From Rhodospirillales bacterium (GTDB lineage: Bacteria > Pseudomonadota > Alphaproteobacteria > ATCC43930 > CGMCC-115725), in NCBI GenBank assembly GCA_028288725.1, contig JAQGIC010000054.1:1-64000 (forward strand): a stretch of 64,000 nucleotides of DNA, in the 5' to 3' direction. The position numbers and the translations under genes are program-made. The notes beneath the pieces are model-generated. The model had not been told where the DNA came from, did no database searches, and saw only the letters and a program-made list of their open reading frames with translations. This document shows positions 36,499 through 45,515 of the stretch, piece by piece; the stretch's first letter is position 1; each line of letters begins with the position of its first letter.

Positions 36499-38085
36499 CT
36501 AGGGTTTGAACGCCAGATCCTGGGTCGGATGCACGTCGAGCGGGTTGGCGTGATAGCCGTCGAGCCTGGTCGAAACCAGGTAGGGCCGGACGTCGTAATA
36601 CATCGGGATGATCGGCATATCGTGCGAGACCAGCCGTTCGGCCGCCTCCAACAGCTTCAGCCGGGCGGGCGGATCGACCGTCTCCTTCGCCTGGTTCAGC
36701 AATTTGTCGAATTCGGGATTGTTGTAGGCGGATGTGTTGAGATCGCCCGCGTCCGACTGGAAGATCGACAGGAAGGTCCAGGGGTCCGGATAGTCGGCGA
36801 TCCAGCCGTAGAGCGACATCTGGAAATCATGGCGCCGCGTCTGGGACAGGACGACCTGATTTTCCTCGTTGGTCACCGTCACTTCGGCGCCGAGCGCCTG
36901 CTTCCACATGCCGGCCATGGCGCTCGTCGTGCGCCGGCTGCCCTCGGTCGTCGGATAGATCAGTTCGAGCTTCAGCGGCTTGTCGGGACCGTAGCCGGCC
37001 TCGGCGTAGAGCGCTTTGGCCCTGGCCAGGCGATCGGGTTTGCTGAGCGCCACCCAGTCCGGCGGCTGCTGGTTATAGCCGGGCATGCCGGGCGGGATCA
37101 GGCCATAGGCCGGGACTTCGCCATGGGGATCGACCTTGTCGGCCAGCGTCTCGCGGTCGAGCGTCATGGCGAGCGCCTGGCGCAGGCGCGGGTCGCTGAG
37201 CGGCGCCTTGGCGGTGTTGAGGATGATATAGGCCGTCCACATGTTGACGTCCGGATGCAGCTCGTCGGCCAGGTTCTTGCGCGCCCAGGGCATCTCCGTC
37301 ACCGGAATGCGCGAGAAATCGAGTTCGCCGGCCCGGAAGCGCTTGAACGCGGTCTCGTCGGACTCGACCACCAGCCAGCGGGCGACGTCGATCTTGACCG
37401 AAGCGGCATTCCAATACTCGGGATTGCGGACCAGGCGGATCTCCTGCTGCGGCTCCCAGCCGTCGAGCTTGTAAGCGCCGTTCGAGACGATCTTGCCCGG
37501 CCGGGTCCACTGAGCGCCGTTCGCCTCGATCGTCGCCCGCGGCATCGGATAGGCGATCGGCAGGGCCAGGACGCCCGGCAGGAACGCGGTCGGCTCGGTC
37601 AGCGCGATCTTGATCGTATGGGCATCGGGCGCGGTCACGCCCAGCTGCGTCAGGTCCTTCTCCTTGCCGTCGCTGATCGCGCGGGCGCCGACGATCTCAT
37701 ACAGGATCGAGACATAGTTCGCCGCCGTCGAGGGATCGACCGCGCGGCGGAAGCCGTAGACGAAGTCGGCGGCCACGACCGGCGTGCCGTCGGACCATTT
37801 CGCCTCGGGCCTGAGATGGAAGGTCCAGGTGAGCCCATCGGGCGCCACGTCCCAGCTCCGTGCGACCGCCGGGATGATCTGGCCCTGGCCGTTGATCCGG
37901 GTCAGCCCGTCGAACAGGTCGAGCAGGATGTTGGTTTCCTCGGCGCTGTCGACCTTCTGCGGGTCGAGCGATTCCGGTTCGGCCTGATGGCCGCGCCGAA
38001 ATACCGTCTCGGCCTGGGCCACCCCGATCAGCAGCGATGCCGCCAGCAACACGCCACCGCACACAAATCCGTATCTGCCGCGCAC
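36499..38085 (-). CDS. Oligopeptide ABC transporter substrate-binding protein (OppA type), paralogue 4
   Basis: 528 residues, SBP_bac_5 family: signal peptide ending IGVAQA, then [55 protein letters not shown], and a C-terminal [12 protein letters not shown]. It is closer to E. coli OppA/MppA-like receptors than the tandem copies at 202-5935, as the [19 protein letters not shown] block shows. GTG 38085 has a GAGG five to six bases upstream. It is a solitary gene with no permease or ATPase beside it. A half-copy of the GATCCGA-family repeat overlaps its stop (36480-36500). Confidence 0.93.
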   Translation of the reverse strand: MRGRYGFVCGGVLLAASLLIGVAQAETVFRRGHQAEPESLDPQKVDSAEETNILLDLFDGLTRINGQGQIIPAVARSWDVAPDGLTWTFHLRPEAKWSDGTPVVAADFVYGFRRAVDPSTAANYVSILYEIVGARAISDGKEKDLTQLGVTAPDAHTIKIALTEPTAFLPGVLALPIAYPMPRATIEANGAQWTRPGKIVSNGAYKLDGWEPQQEIRLVRNPEYWNAASVKIDVARWLVVESDETAFKRFRAGELDFSRIPVTEMPWARKNLADELHPDVNMWTAYIILNTAKAPLSDPRLRQALAMTLDRETLADKVDPHGEVPAYGLIPPGMPGYNQQPPDWVALSKPDRLARAKALYAEAGYGPDKPLKLELIYPTTEGSRRTTSAMAGMWKQALGAEVTVTNEENQVVLSQTRRHDFQMSLYGWIADYPDPWTFLSIFQSDAGDLNTSAYNNPEFDKLLNQAKETVDPPARLKLLEAAERLVSHDMPIIPMYYDVRPYLVSTRLDGYHANPLDVHPTQDLAFKP

Positions 38086-38412
38086 CGGGAACCTCGATTT
38101 CGTCCATCCTTGGTGCGGCGGACCATGGCATGGCGAACCGGCCGCCTCGAAGCGAAAAAGATCGAGGGCATTTCGCTCCCCTCATTTCACTCCTCTATTC
38201 GTAGAAGAGGCTTCCCGTCTGGGTCGCGGCAGGGCAAACTTGCCAGACTATATTCGCGCAAAGGTGCTTCCCTGCGTCGCCGGCCTGCCGCCCTCCGTGG
38301 CGCGAGCCCCCAAACCCGATCGTTCAACCGCCCGACCACGGGCATTGCCCCCAAGCCCGTCCCGGCGCGCCCAAGCGTTCCTCGGCGTGCCTGGTACCGG
38401 AGACGACATTCG

Positions 38413-38832
38413 ATGAAATATCTTCACACGATGGTTCGCGTCAGCAATCTGGAGGAGTCGGTCGACTTCTATTGCAACAAGCTGGGCCTGAAGGAACTCC
38501 GCCGGAACACGAGCGAACAGGGCCGCTATACGCTGGTGTTCCTCGCGGCACCCGGCGACGAAAGCGCGATGATCGAGCTGACCTACAATTGGGATCCCGA
38601 GGTCTATACCGGCGGCCGGAATTTCGGTCACCTGGCCTATGCGGTCGAGGATATCTACGCGACCTGCAAGCATCTGCAGGACAGCGGCGTCCTGATCAGC
38701 CGCCCGCCGCGCGACGGCCGGATGGCGTTCGTCCGATCGCCCGACGGCATCTCGATCGAACTGCTGCAGGCCGGCCCGGCACTGGCCCCGGCGGAGCCCT
38801 GGATCTCGATGCCGAACGTCGGCGTCTGGTAG
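38413..38832 (+). CDS. gloA: Lactoylglutathione lyase (glyoxalase I)
   Basis: 139 residues of the vicinal-oxygen-chelate fold. Metal ligands fit glyoxalase I: His in LHTMVRV, Glu in MIELTYNW, His in FGHLAYAV and Glu in ISIELLQ. It converts the glutathione-methylglyoxal adduct to S-lactoylglutathione in the cytoplasm; the length matches the Ni-dependent bacterial form. ATG 38413 follows GGAGA by about eight bases. The gap 38086-38412 upstream carries the divergent promoters for this gene and the binding-protein gene; a TATATT at 38249 has no matching -35. Confidence 0.95.
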   Translation: MKYLHTMVRVSNLEESVDFYCNKLGLKELRRNTSEQGRYTLVFLAAPGDESAMIELTYNWDPEVYTGGRNFGHLAYAVEDIYATCKHLQDSGVLISRPPRDGRMAFVRSPDGISIELLQAGPALAPAEPWISMPNVGVW

Positions 38833-38847
38833 CAGGAGCTGGGCCCG

Positions 38848-41724
38848 TTGACGATACGACCGGCCGGCCGGCGCCGAGCCGGCGCCCCCGATCGTCTGAA
38901 GCGCAACGAGCGCTGGACGATCCTCGGCGGCGTGATTCTGGCCGGCCTGCTGTGGGTCGGCATCGTGCTGCTGATCGAGGACGCGACCCGATCGATCCGC
39001 GCCGATGCGGAGCGGGACGATCATAACATCGCCACCGCGGTCGCCGAGCAGACCGATCGGGCGATCGACAGCATCGATCAGATGCTGCGCTCGATGGCCT
39101 ATCTGGTCGAGCGCGACGGCAACCGGTTCAAGCTGTCCGACATGGTCGCCCGCGGCCTGCTGGTGAACGAACTGGTGTTGCAGGTCGCCTATACCGACCA
39201 GACCGGCACCATGATCCAGAGCAGCATCGGCGATGCGCCGCCGGTCAATATCGCCGACCGCGAGCATTTTCGCGTGTTTTCCGAACACAAGCAGGGCGGG
39301 CTGTTCATCAGCCGCCCGGTGTTCGGCCGGGCGTCGGGCAAATGGTCGATCCAGATGGCCCGCCGGATCGACAAGCCCGACGGCAGCTTCGGCGGCATCG
39401 CCGTGGCCTCGGTCGATCCGGAGTATTTCAAGCGCTTCTACAGCGATCTCTCGCTCGGCAAGGACGGCGTCGTGATGCTGGTCGGCGAGGACGGCAGCGT
39501 CCGGGCTCGCTCGCTCGCGACCGATCTCGCCAGCGCCGATATCGCGGGGTCGCCTCTGTTGCGGTTTGCGCTCGATTCCGGCGGACAGTCCCGCGTCATG
39601 GAATCCTCGCTCGACCATGTGCCGCGGGTCTATGTCGCGAATCGGGTGCCCCATGTGCCCCTGATCGCGATCGTCGGACTGGCCGAGGATGAAATCCTCG
39701 GCGCGATCGAGGCGCAGCGCGCCATATACCTGGGCGCGGGCATCTTCGGTTCGCTGATGATCATCGGCTTCACGCTCGCCATCCGCCTGCTGCTGCACCG
39801 CCAGGCCGCGGCCGAGCAGCGCCTGCGCCAGGCGATCGACAATATGTCCGACGGCTTGATCCTCTTCGACAACCAGGATCGGGTCGTGCTGTGGAACGCG
39901 TGCTACGAGCAGATCTTTCCGCATCTGAAGCCCCTGCTGCGGCCGGGCATCCGCTTTCAGGACCTGGCCCAGCGGGCCGCCCATAACGCCCGCGGCGTCG
40001 AGACGCCGGAGGCGCGCGAACGCTGGATCCGATGGCGGCTCGACCAGATCCGGACCACTCCGCAGCGCTTCCAGCAGGAACTGCCGGACGGCCGCACGAT
40101 CGATACGGCCGAACGCCCGACCGGCGACGGCGGTGTCGTCAGCGTGTCGCGCGACATCACGCCGATGAAGGAAGGCGCCCGGCGCCTGAGCGAGAGCGAG
40201 ACGCGCTTTCGCGATTTCGCCGAGGTCGCCTCCGACTGGTTCTGGGAAACCGACGAGACCCACCGTTTCACCTATGTCTCCGACCGGGCCGAGGCGCTCG
40301 GCATCTCGATCGGCAATCTCAGCACGCTCGACCGGCTGGGCATCGAAGGCGATCTGCGCCAGAGCGAGGAGCGCCGCGTGGTGCTGGCCGGCGGCGAGAC
40401 GTTCCACGACTGGCATGTCTCGGTCGCCCGCGCCGGCGCGCGCTACAGCCTGGCGCTGAGCGGCAAGCCGCTGCGCGCGCCCAACGGCAATTTCCTGGGC
40501 TATCGCGGCTGTGCCCGCGATATCTCGGTGCAGATCGCCGCGGCCGACGCGCTGGAGCAGGCACGCCGGGCGGCCGAGGCCGCGAACCGGGCCAAAAGCG
40601 ATTTCCTCGCCAACATGAGCCATGAAATCCGCACGCCGATGAACGGCGTGATCGGCATGACGGCGATCCTGCTCGAGACCAGGCTCGACAAGGAACAGCT
40701 TCGCTTCACCCGTGCGATTGCCCAGTCGGCCGAGGCGCTGCTGGCGATCATCAACGACATTCTGGATTATTCGAAGCTGGAGGCCGGCCGCGTCTCGCTC
40801 GAAGGCATCCCGTTCGCGACCGAGGCGGTGATCGACCAGGTGCTGTCGCTGATGGGCAATGCCGCCCATGCCAAGGGGCTGCAACTGACGGTCGATTTTC
40901 CGACCGGCCCGGTCGGCGCCCTGATCGGCGATCCGACCCGGATCCGCCAGATCCTGCTGAACCTGGTCTCGAACGCCATAAAATTCAGCGACGCCGGCAC
41001 GATCTCGATCATCGTCTCCACCATGCCGGTCAAGGACAACCGCCAGATGCTGACCTTTCAGGTGCGCGACGAGGGCATCGGCATCCCGCAGGCGATCCAG
41101 GACCGGCTGTTCGACCGCTTCACCCAGGCCGACGCCTCCACCTCGCGCAAATACGGCGGCAGCGGATTGGGCCTCGCCATCAGCAAGCAGCTGGCCGACC
41201 TGATGGAGGGCGATATCGGCGTGTCGAGCACGCTCGGCGCCGGCAGCACCTTCTGGCTGCGCCTGAGGCTGCCCAAGACCGACGAGCGCAGCCTGGTCGG
41301 CGCCGGTAGCGACCTCAGCGACGACCAGTCCCCGCCGACGCTCCGGAGCCTGTCGGTGCTGGTGGCCGAGGACAACGACATCAACCAGATGGTGATCGGC
41401 GAGATCCTGACCGGCGCCGGCCACAAGGTCCGCTTCGTCGGTACGGGGGCCGCGGCGGTCGAGGCGGTCCGCACCGACTCGTTCGATCTGGTGCTGATGG
41501 ATATCTCGATGCCCGAGATGGACGGCGCCACCGCCACCCGCCTGATCCGTCGCCTGCCCGACGGCAAGGCCAACATCCCGATCGTGGCCTTGAGCGCCCA
41601 CGCCATGGCCGGCGACCGCGAACGCTATCTGACCCAGGGCATGGACGATTACGTGACCAAGCCGGTCGATCCGCCGACCCTGTTCCGCGCCATGGCCCGG
41701 GTGACAGCGACGCAGCACGGGTGA
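38848..41724 (+). CDS. Hybrid sensor histidine kinase: dCache, two PAS, HisKA, HATPase, REC
   Basis: 958 residues. Membrane helix at about 24-45, periplasmic dCache sensor ([20 protein letters not shown], then [12 protein letters not shown]) to residue 290, second helix, two PAS regions (about 330-430 and 450-560), HisKA with the phospho-His at residue 592 in [11 protein letters not shown], HATPase with N, G1 (DEGIGIP) and G2 (GSGLGLAI) boxes, and a C-terminal receiver with Asp 885 in [10 protein letters not shown]. There is no HPt, so an outside HPt must pass the phosphate on. TTG 38848 has AGGAG nine bases upstream. It starts 16 bases after gloA. Confidence 0.94.
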   Translation: MTIRPAGRRRAGAPDRLKRNERWTILGGVILAGLLWVGIVLLIEDATRSIRADAERDDHNIATAVAEQTDRAIDSIDQMLRSMAYLVERDGNRFKLSDMVARGLLVNELVLQVAYTDQTGTMIQSSIGDAPPVNIADREHFRVFSEHKQGGLFISRPVFGRASGKWSIQMARRIDKPDGSFGGIAVASVDPEYFKRFYSDLSLGKDGVVMLVGEDGSVRARSLATDLASADIAGSPLLRFALDSGGQSRVMESSLDHVPRVYVANRVPHVPLIAIVGLAEDEILGAIEAQRAIYLGAGIFGSLMIIGFTLAIRLLLHRQAAAEQRLRQAIDNMSDGLILFDNQDRVVLWNACYEQIFPHLKPLLRPGIRFQDLAQRAAHNARGVETPEARERWIRWRLDQIRTTPQRFQQELPDGRTIDTAERPTGDGGVVSVSRDITPMKEGARRLSESETRFRDFAEVASDWFWETDETHRFTYVSDRAEALGISIGNLSTLDRLGIEGDLRQSEERRVVLAGGETFHDWHVSVARAGARYSLALSGKPLRAPNGNFLGYRGCARDISVQIAAADALEQARRAAEAANRAKSDFLANMSHEIRTPMNGVIGMTAILLETRLDKEQLRFTRAIAQSAEALLAIINDILDYSKLEAGRVSLEGIPFATEAVIDQVLSLMGNAAHAKGLQLTVDFPTGPVGALIGDPTRIRQILLNLVSNAIKFSDAGTISIIVSTMPVKDNRQMLTFQVRDEGIGIPQAIQDRLFDRFTQADASTSRKYGGSGLGLAISKQLADLMEGDIGVSSTLGAGSTFWLRLRLPKTDERSLVGAGSDLSDDQSPPTLRSLSVLVAEDNDINQMVIGEILTGAGHKVRFVGTGAAAVEAVRTDSFDLVLMDISMPEMDGATATRLIRRLPDGKANIPIVALSAHAMAGDRERYLTQGMDDYVTKPVDPPTLFRAMARVTATQHG

Positions 41725-41731
41725 CGGCACC

Positions 41732-42463
41732 ATGAAACTCGCCGTCATCGCCGACATCCACGGCAACCTGCCGGCGCTCGACGCGGTGCTGGCGGATATC
41801 GCCCGGCGCCGGGTCGACCTCACGGTCAACCTGGGCGACATCGTCTCGGGCCCGCTGTTTCCGCGCGAGACGGCCGACCGGCTGATGCCGCTGGGACTGC
41901 CGACCATCCGCGGCAATCACGAACGGCAATTGCTGACCCATGGGCCGGACCGGATCGGCCAGTCCGACCGCTTCGCCGCCGCAGCATTGACGGCGGCGCA
42001 GAAGGACTGGCTCGCCGCCCTGCCCGCGACCCGGCGCATCGGCGACGACATCCTCATGGTCCATGGCACGCCGGCAAGCGATCTCGAATATTTCCTGGAG
42101 ACGGTCGACGCCGCCGGCATCCGCGCGGCCTCGTCGGACGAGATCGAGGCGCGCGCGGGCGACACGCCGGCGCGGCTGATCCTGTGCGGCCATACCCATA
42201 CGCCCCGGACGGCCAAGACATCCGATGGCCGCCTGATCGTCAATCCGGGCAGCGTCGGCCTGCAGGCCTACCGCGACGAGGAACCGGTGCCGCATAATGT
42301 CGAGCTCGGCACGCCCGAGGCGCGCTACGCGATCATCGAGGTCGGCGCCGAGATCGCGGTCGAGATGATCGCCGTCGCCTATGATTGGGAGGCAGTTGCC
42401 AGCGAGGCCGAGGCCAACGGCCGGGCCGAGTGGGCCCGGGCGCTCCGGACGGGGCGCCTATAG
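41732..42463 (+). CDS. Metallophosphoesterase (YfcE/MJ0936-like)
   Basis: 243 residues with the full dimetal set: DIHGN near residue 8, NLGDIVSG, IRGNHER, MVHGTP and CGHTHTP, then a conserved NPGSVG. Such enzymes hydrolyse phosphodiesters or phosphomonoesters using two metal ions; the physiological substrate is unknown. It starts eight bases after the hybrid kinase, so both are probably co-transcribed. Confidence 0.93.
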   Translation: MKLAVIADIHGNLPALDAVLADIARRRVDLTVNLGDIVSGPLFPRETADRLMPLGLPTIRGNHERQLLTHGPDRIGQSDRFAAAALTAAQKDWLAALPATRRIGDDILMVHGTPASDLEYFLETVDAAGIRAASSDEIEARAGDTPARLILCGHTHTPRTAKTSDGRLIVNPGSVGLQAYRDEEPVPHNVELGTPEARYAIIEVGAEIAVEMIAVAYDWEAVASEAEANGRAEWARALRTGRL

Positions 42464-42518
42464 CTCTCCGCCCATCTCCGGCTGCGCGGGACTGATCGGT
42501 CGAAGAGCGCGTTTCCCC

Positions 42519-42547
42519 TTGCGGAACAAATCAAGAACACATATATT
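42519..42547 (+). promoter_or_regulatory. Promoter with an embedded LexA-type (SOS) box
   Basis: TTGCGG (42519-42524) and TATATT (42542-42547) are 17 bases apart. The spacer carries GAAC-N7-GAAC at 42524-42538, the reverse complement of the alphaproteobacterial LexA consensus GTTC-N7-GTTC, so LexA binding would block the promoter directly. The nearest + strand gene is the exported protein at 42783, more than 230 bases away, with a strong hairpin between. Confidence 0.6.
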
Positions 42548-42605
42548 CATCAGGCTCGTGTCGTGCCCGTGGGATCGGTCCTGCCGCCCACCGGATGGCA
42601 CAATC

Positions 42606-42646
42606 CCGGGCCGGCCGCTGGGCATTGCGTTCCAGGGCCGGCCCGG
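42606..42646 (+). terminator. Strong hairpin downstream of the LexA-box promoter
   Basis: CCGGGCCGGCC (42606-42616) and GGCCGGCCCGG (42636-42646) form an 11-bp perfect stem with a 19-base loop, followed by CAAAATT. It could end a transcript of about 100 bases that begins near 42554, or fold in the leader of the gene at 42783. The rest of the 42464-42782 gap has no open frame with a convincing start. Confidence 0.55.
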
Positions 42647-42782
42647 CAAAATTCGCGTCAGGTTAAATCTTTGTCATGCGTGAAAGAGAAGTGGGCGCCG
42701 CCTCGTTGTCTGGGTGATCGGGACATCGCAGCAAGTCCGGATCGCTCTGCCCCCCAATCGCTGCATTGGAAAGACCCAGGAA

Positions 42783-43043
42783 ATGCGCTTCCTCACCTCG
42801 CTCGCCGTTGCCGCCCTGACGCTCTCGGTCGCGGCCCCGCTCGCCGCCCAGGCCCAGACCGCCGCCCCCGCGACCTCGACGCCGGCCGCCTCATCCCCCG
42901 CTGCGACCCAGGCCGCGCCGGCCCAGTCGACGCCGGCCAAGAAGGTCAGCCACAAGACCAGCACCAAGAAGCATGCGGCGAAGGTCCATAAGACCGCACA
43001 CAAGACGCACCACGTCGCCAAGACGCCGGTGAAGCAGTCGTAA
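42783..43043 (+). CDS. Small exported Ala/Lys/His-rich protein
   Basis: 86 residues: a clear signal peptide (MRFLTSLAVAALTLSVAAPL, cleavage near AQAQT), an Ala/Pro/Thr-rich linker and a basic tail with repeated KTHK/KHAAKVHK-like units. Low-complexity periplasmic protein; not a recognised enzyme. The basic tail could bind cell-wall polymers, DNA or metal, but this is a guess. GGAAAG lies about nine bases before ATG 42783. A terminator hairpin follows at 43061. Confidence 0.72.
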   Translation: MRFLTSLAVAALTLSVAAPLAAQAQTAAPATSTPAASSPAATQAAPAQSTPAKKVSHKTSTKKHAAKVHKTAHKTHHVAKTPVKQS

Positions 43044-43060
43044 TTGCGCAAAACTCCCTT

Positions 43061-43083
43061 GGGGGCCGGATCATCCGGCCCCC
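43061..43083. terminator. Bidirectional terminator
   Basis: GGGGGCCGGA (43061-43070) pairs with TCCGGCCCCC (43074-43083) across a three-base loop, between the convergent genes ending at 43043 and 43099. A CTTTTCG follows on the + strand and CAAGGGAG precedes it. Confidence 0.8.
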
Positions 43084-43098
43084 ATCGCGGGCTTTTCG

Positions 43099-43578
43099 TC
43101 AGGCCCGACCGCGCGCCACGATATGGTGCAGCACCAGGCTCAGCGTCGGCTGGCCGTCCTGGTTGGTGACGTCGTAGCGGATGTCGACCGCCGCGCGATC
43201 CGGCCGTCGCGCCGACGGCGTAACGCTGACGATCGTCCAATCCAGGCTCAGCACATCGTCCGGCCGGACCGATCGGAGCCATTTGACTTCGCTCATGCCG
43301 CTGCCGGCCAGATTGCACCGCGACAGCACGCCCACGCGGACCGACAGGCTGAAGATGGCCGAGATGGTCTGCATGCCGCTCGCCACCAACTGCCCGAAGA
43401 TGGATTTGGCCGCCGCCGCGTCATCCAGATGGAAGGGCTGCGGGTCGTAGTCCTGGGCAAAGCCGATGATGTCGGCCCGGTCGAGCGATACGCTGCCCAG
43501 GCGGTAGCGCCGGCCCGCGACCAGATCCTCGAAGCCCGCGATCGGGGCGATCGGTTCGGGAGGGGGAGTGAAGATCAT
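43099..43578 (-). CDS. MaoC-like (R)-hydratase family protein
   Basis: 159 residues, hot-dog fold MaoC dehydratase: FEDLVAGRRYRLGS, then the hydratase motif FAQDYDPQPFHLDDAAA with its Asp and His, GQLVASGMQT, and a C-terminal beta region with RPDDVLSLDW. It would hydrate or dehydrate enoyl thioesters in fatty acid or polyester metabolism; substrate not known. Solitary gene, convergent with the exported protein upstream in sequence. Confidence 0.9.
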   Translation of the reverse strand: MIFTPPPEPIAPIAGFEDLVAGRRYRLGSVSLDRADIIGFAQDYDPQPFHLDDAAAAKSIFGQLVASGMQTISAIFSLSVRVGVLSRCNLAGSGMSEVKWLRSVRPDDVLSLDWTIVSVTPSARRPDRAAVDIRYDVTNQDGQPTLSLVLHHIVARGRA

Positions 43579-43698
43579 GCCTGTCGTCTCGCCTGGCCGT
43601 TGATGCTTGGAAGCGCAACCCTACCCGATCCGCCACAATCCCGTCAGATTGCATCCATAGGGTCCGCGCGTTCTATCGCCGCCGGTCCGGAGGTTCCC

Positions 43699-44553
43699 AT
43701 GCGCCTCGTTTCCGCCCTCCCCGCCCTGCTGTTGCTGGTCGCCGCCGGCTGCGACCAGAACACGACCCCGACCAACAGCAGCACCGGCACGGGCACCATG
43801 GCCCGCTCGACGGTGGCCCCGGCCGCGATGAAGGTGGCCGACGGGCCGAAGCTGGCCTATCACCATTGGCTGGAATTCGAGATGCCGGCGGCCAGCGTCG
43901 CCCCGCGCTACGAGCGGGCGCGCGACAAGTGCCTGGCCGATCCGAACCAGGGCTGCATTCTGACCAACGCCTCGATCGATGCCGGCGACGCGCGCAACGG
44001 CCGCGGCCCCCATGCCAGCCTGACCGTCCGCCTGCCCCATGCCGCCGTGGCCGAGTACGAACAGGCGATCGCGCAACCGGTCGCCGGCGAGGCCGCCGGC
44101 GCGGTCGCCTTGCGCGCCCGCAATACCACGGCCGACGACCTGACCGCCGCGATCCAGGACACCGACCGGCGGCTCGCCCAATTGACCGACTACCGCGACC
44201 GCCTGACCGCGCTCGCCAAGCGCGCCGACGCCAAGGTCGAGGATCTGATCAAGGTCGAACAGGAACTGTCGAATACCCAGACCCAGATCGAGCAGATCAC
44301 GGCCCAGCAGACGCACTTGAACCAGCAGGTCGCGACGGAGCTGCTGACCATCAACCTGTCGGCCGATGCGGCGACCGACGGCATCAGCGGCCCGATCGGC
44401 CAGGTCTGGCACAACGCCCGGACCGTGCTGGGCCAGAACGCCGCCGCGGCCTTGCGCTTCGCCATCGGCGCCGTGCCCTGGCTGGCGATCGGCGCGATCG
44501 GCCTCGCTCTGCTGGCCCTGGTGCGAGCGGTATTTCGGCGGCGGCGCGGTTAG
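43699..44553 (+). CDS. DUF4349 lipoprotein with C-terminal membrane anchor
   Basis: 284 residues. Lipoprotein signal: LLLLVAAGCDQ gives a lipobox with Cys 19 or so. A coiled-coil region (LTDYRDRLTALAKRADAKVE, DLIKVEQELSNTQTQIEQI) is followed by a C-terminal hydrophobic segment and RRRRG, the usual DUF4349 layout. Envelope protein of unknown role. GGAGG five bases before ATG 43699. Two hairpins lie after the stop. Confidence 0.85.
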   Translation: MRLVSALPALLLLVAAGCDQNTTPTNSSTGTGTMARSTVAPAAMKVADGPKLAYHHWLEFEMPAASVAPRYERARDKCLADPNQGCILTNASIDAGDARNGRGPHASLTVRLPHAAVAEYEQAIAQPVAGEAAGAVALRARNTTADDLTAAIQDTDRRLAQLTDYRDRLTALAKRADAKVEDLIKVEQELSNTQTQIEQITAQQTHLNQQVATELLTINLSADAATDGISGPIGQVWHNARTVLGQNAAAALRFAIGAVPWLAIGAIGLALLALVRAVFRRRRG

Positions 44554-44561
44554 TGTGCGAT

Positions 44562-44588
44562 GACATGAGGCCAGCTTGGCCTCATGTC
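44562..44588. terminator. Perfect 12-bp hairpin after the DUF4349 gene
   Basis: GACATGAGGCCA (44562-44573) pairs with TGGCCTCATGTC (44577-44588) over a three-base loop, nine bases past the stop. There is no T-run directly after it. It probably protects or ends the transcript; a second, related hairpin follows at 44628. Confidence 0.65.
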
Positions 44589-44627
44589 TGAATCGCCCAC
44601 TAATCATAGTTTTAAGACGGATTTAGC

Positions 44628-44650
44628 GATCATGTCGAACCGACATGATC
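44628..44650. terminator. Second hairpin, between convergent genes
   Basis: GATCATGTCG (44628-44637) pairs with CGACATGATC (44641-44650) over AAC, just beyond the methyltransferase stop at 44661. It probably terminates the minus-strand operon, with the hairpin at 44562 serving the plus strand. Both stems share a CATG core. Confidence 0.65.
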
Positions 44651-44660
44651 CCATCCGGCT

Positions 44661-45515
44661 CTACGCCGTCGCGGTCACGATCCAGATCGCCCCGGCCAGC
44701 GGCACGCGGCCGCCGTCGGCATGGGGCGAGAGCGCGTCATGGATGGCGCCCGCGGCCTCGGCGCGCAGAGCGTCGGAGACGCCGTCGAGCGCCCGGCTGG
44801 TCGCCCCGATGTCGAGCGTATAGGCGACGGCGGCATCGAGCCCGCGGCCCGACGCCAGGTCGAGCATCAGATCGACCGGCTCCAATGCCACTTGGGTGAA
44901 GCCGGCCGCGCCCAGGATGCGCCTCACCCGGTCGGGATCGCCGAACGAGAAGGGCCCGGGATCGTCCGGTTCCTGCTTCGGCAGCTTCGGCACATGCAGA
45001 TAGGCGGCCTGCAGCGGCAGCATCATCCAGGGATTCTCCGCCGGCTTGCGCCAGCAGGCGAATACGGTCCGGCCGCCGGGCCTCAACCCCTGGCGCATAT
45101 TGGCGAAGGCCGCGACCGGATCGCCGAAGAACATGACGCCGAAGCGCGAGAACAGCAGATCGGCCCAGCCGGGCGCGAAGCCGTGCGTGGTCGCGTCGGC
45201 ACAGACATAGGCGACCCCGGACCGATCGCCGATCCGCCGGCGGGCGCGGGCCAGCATCGGCTCGGACACGTCGGCGGCGACGAGCGCGCCGCCCGGCTGC
45301 ACGGCATCGGCCAGCACCAGGGTCGTGGCGCCGCAGCCGCAGCCGATATCGATGACATGCTCGCCCGGCCGCGCCGCCGCGCGGGCCAGCACGACCTCGG
45401 CCACCGGCGCCAGCACCTGATCCGTCAGTTCCTGGCGCCGGACCCAATGATCGCCACCGGCACCGTTCCAATAGGCGATCTGGCTGGCGTGCAGATCCGC
45501 GATGACGTGGTTCAT
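44661..45515 (-). CDS. Class I SAM-dependent methyltransferase
   Basis: 284 residues; motif I VIDIGCGCGATTLVLA near residue 55, acidic AADVSEPM, and a post-motif LLFSRFGVMFFGDPVAAFAN. Methyltransf_25/11 type, cytoplasmic, substrate unknown. ATG 45515 has GGAGGA seven bases upstream and overlaps the stop of the upstream channel gene as ATGA, so the two are translationally coupled. A functional link between the channel and the methyltransferase is only inferred. Confidence 0.9.
   Translation of the reverse strand: MNHVIADLHASQIAYWNGAGGDHWVRRQELTDQVLAPVAEVVLARAAARPGEHVIDIGCGCGATTLVLADAVQPGGALVAADVSEPMLARARRRIGDRSGVAYVCADATTHGFAPGWADLLFSRFGVMFFGDPVAAFANMRQGLRPGGRTVFACWRKPAENPWMMLPLQAAYLHVPKLPKQEPDDPGPFSFGDPDRVRRILGAAGFTQVALEPVDLMLDLASGRGLDAAVAYTLDIGATSRALDGVSDALRAEAAGAIHDALSPHADGGRVPLAGAIWIVTATA

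Noticed and set aside
38249-38254. TATATT as -10 of the gloA promoter
   Set aside because: No -35 at 16-18 bases upstream, and it lies about 160 bases before the start codon.
38248-41916. A minus-strand open frame of more than 1,200 codons opposite the hybrid kinase
   Set aside because: Same antisense composition; the plus strand encodes unmistakable dCache, HisKA, HATPase and REC domains.
42563-42991. Open frame spanning the LexA-promoter region into the exported protein gene
   Set aside because: It has no ribosome-binding site and composition changes along it; the exported protein in another frame has a clear signal peptide and start.
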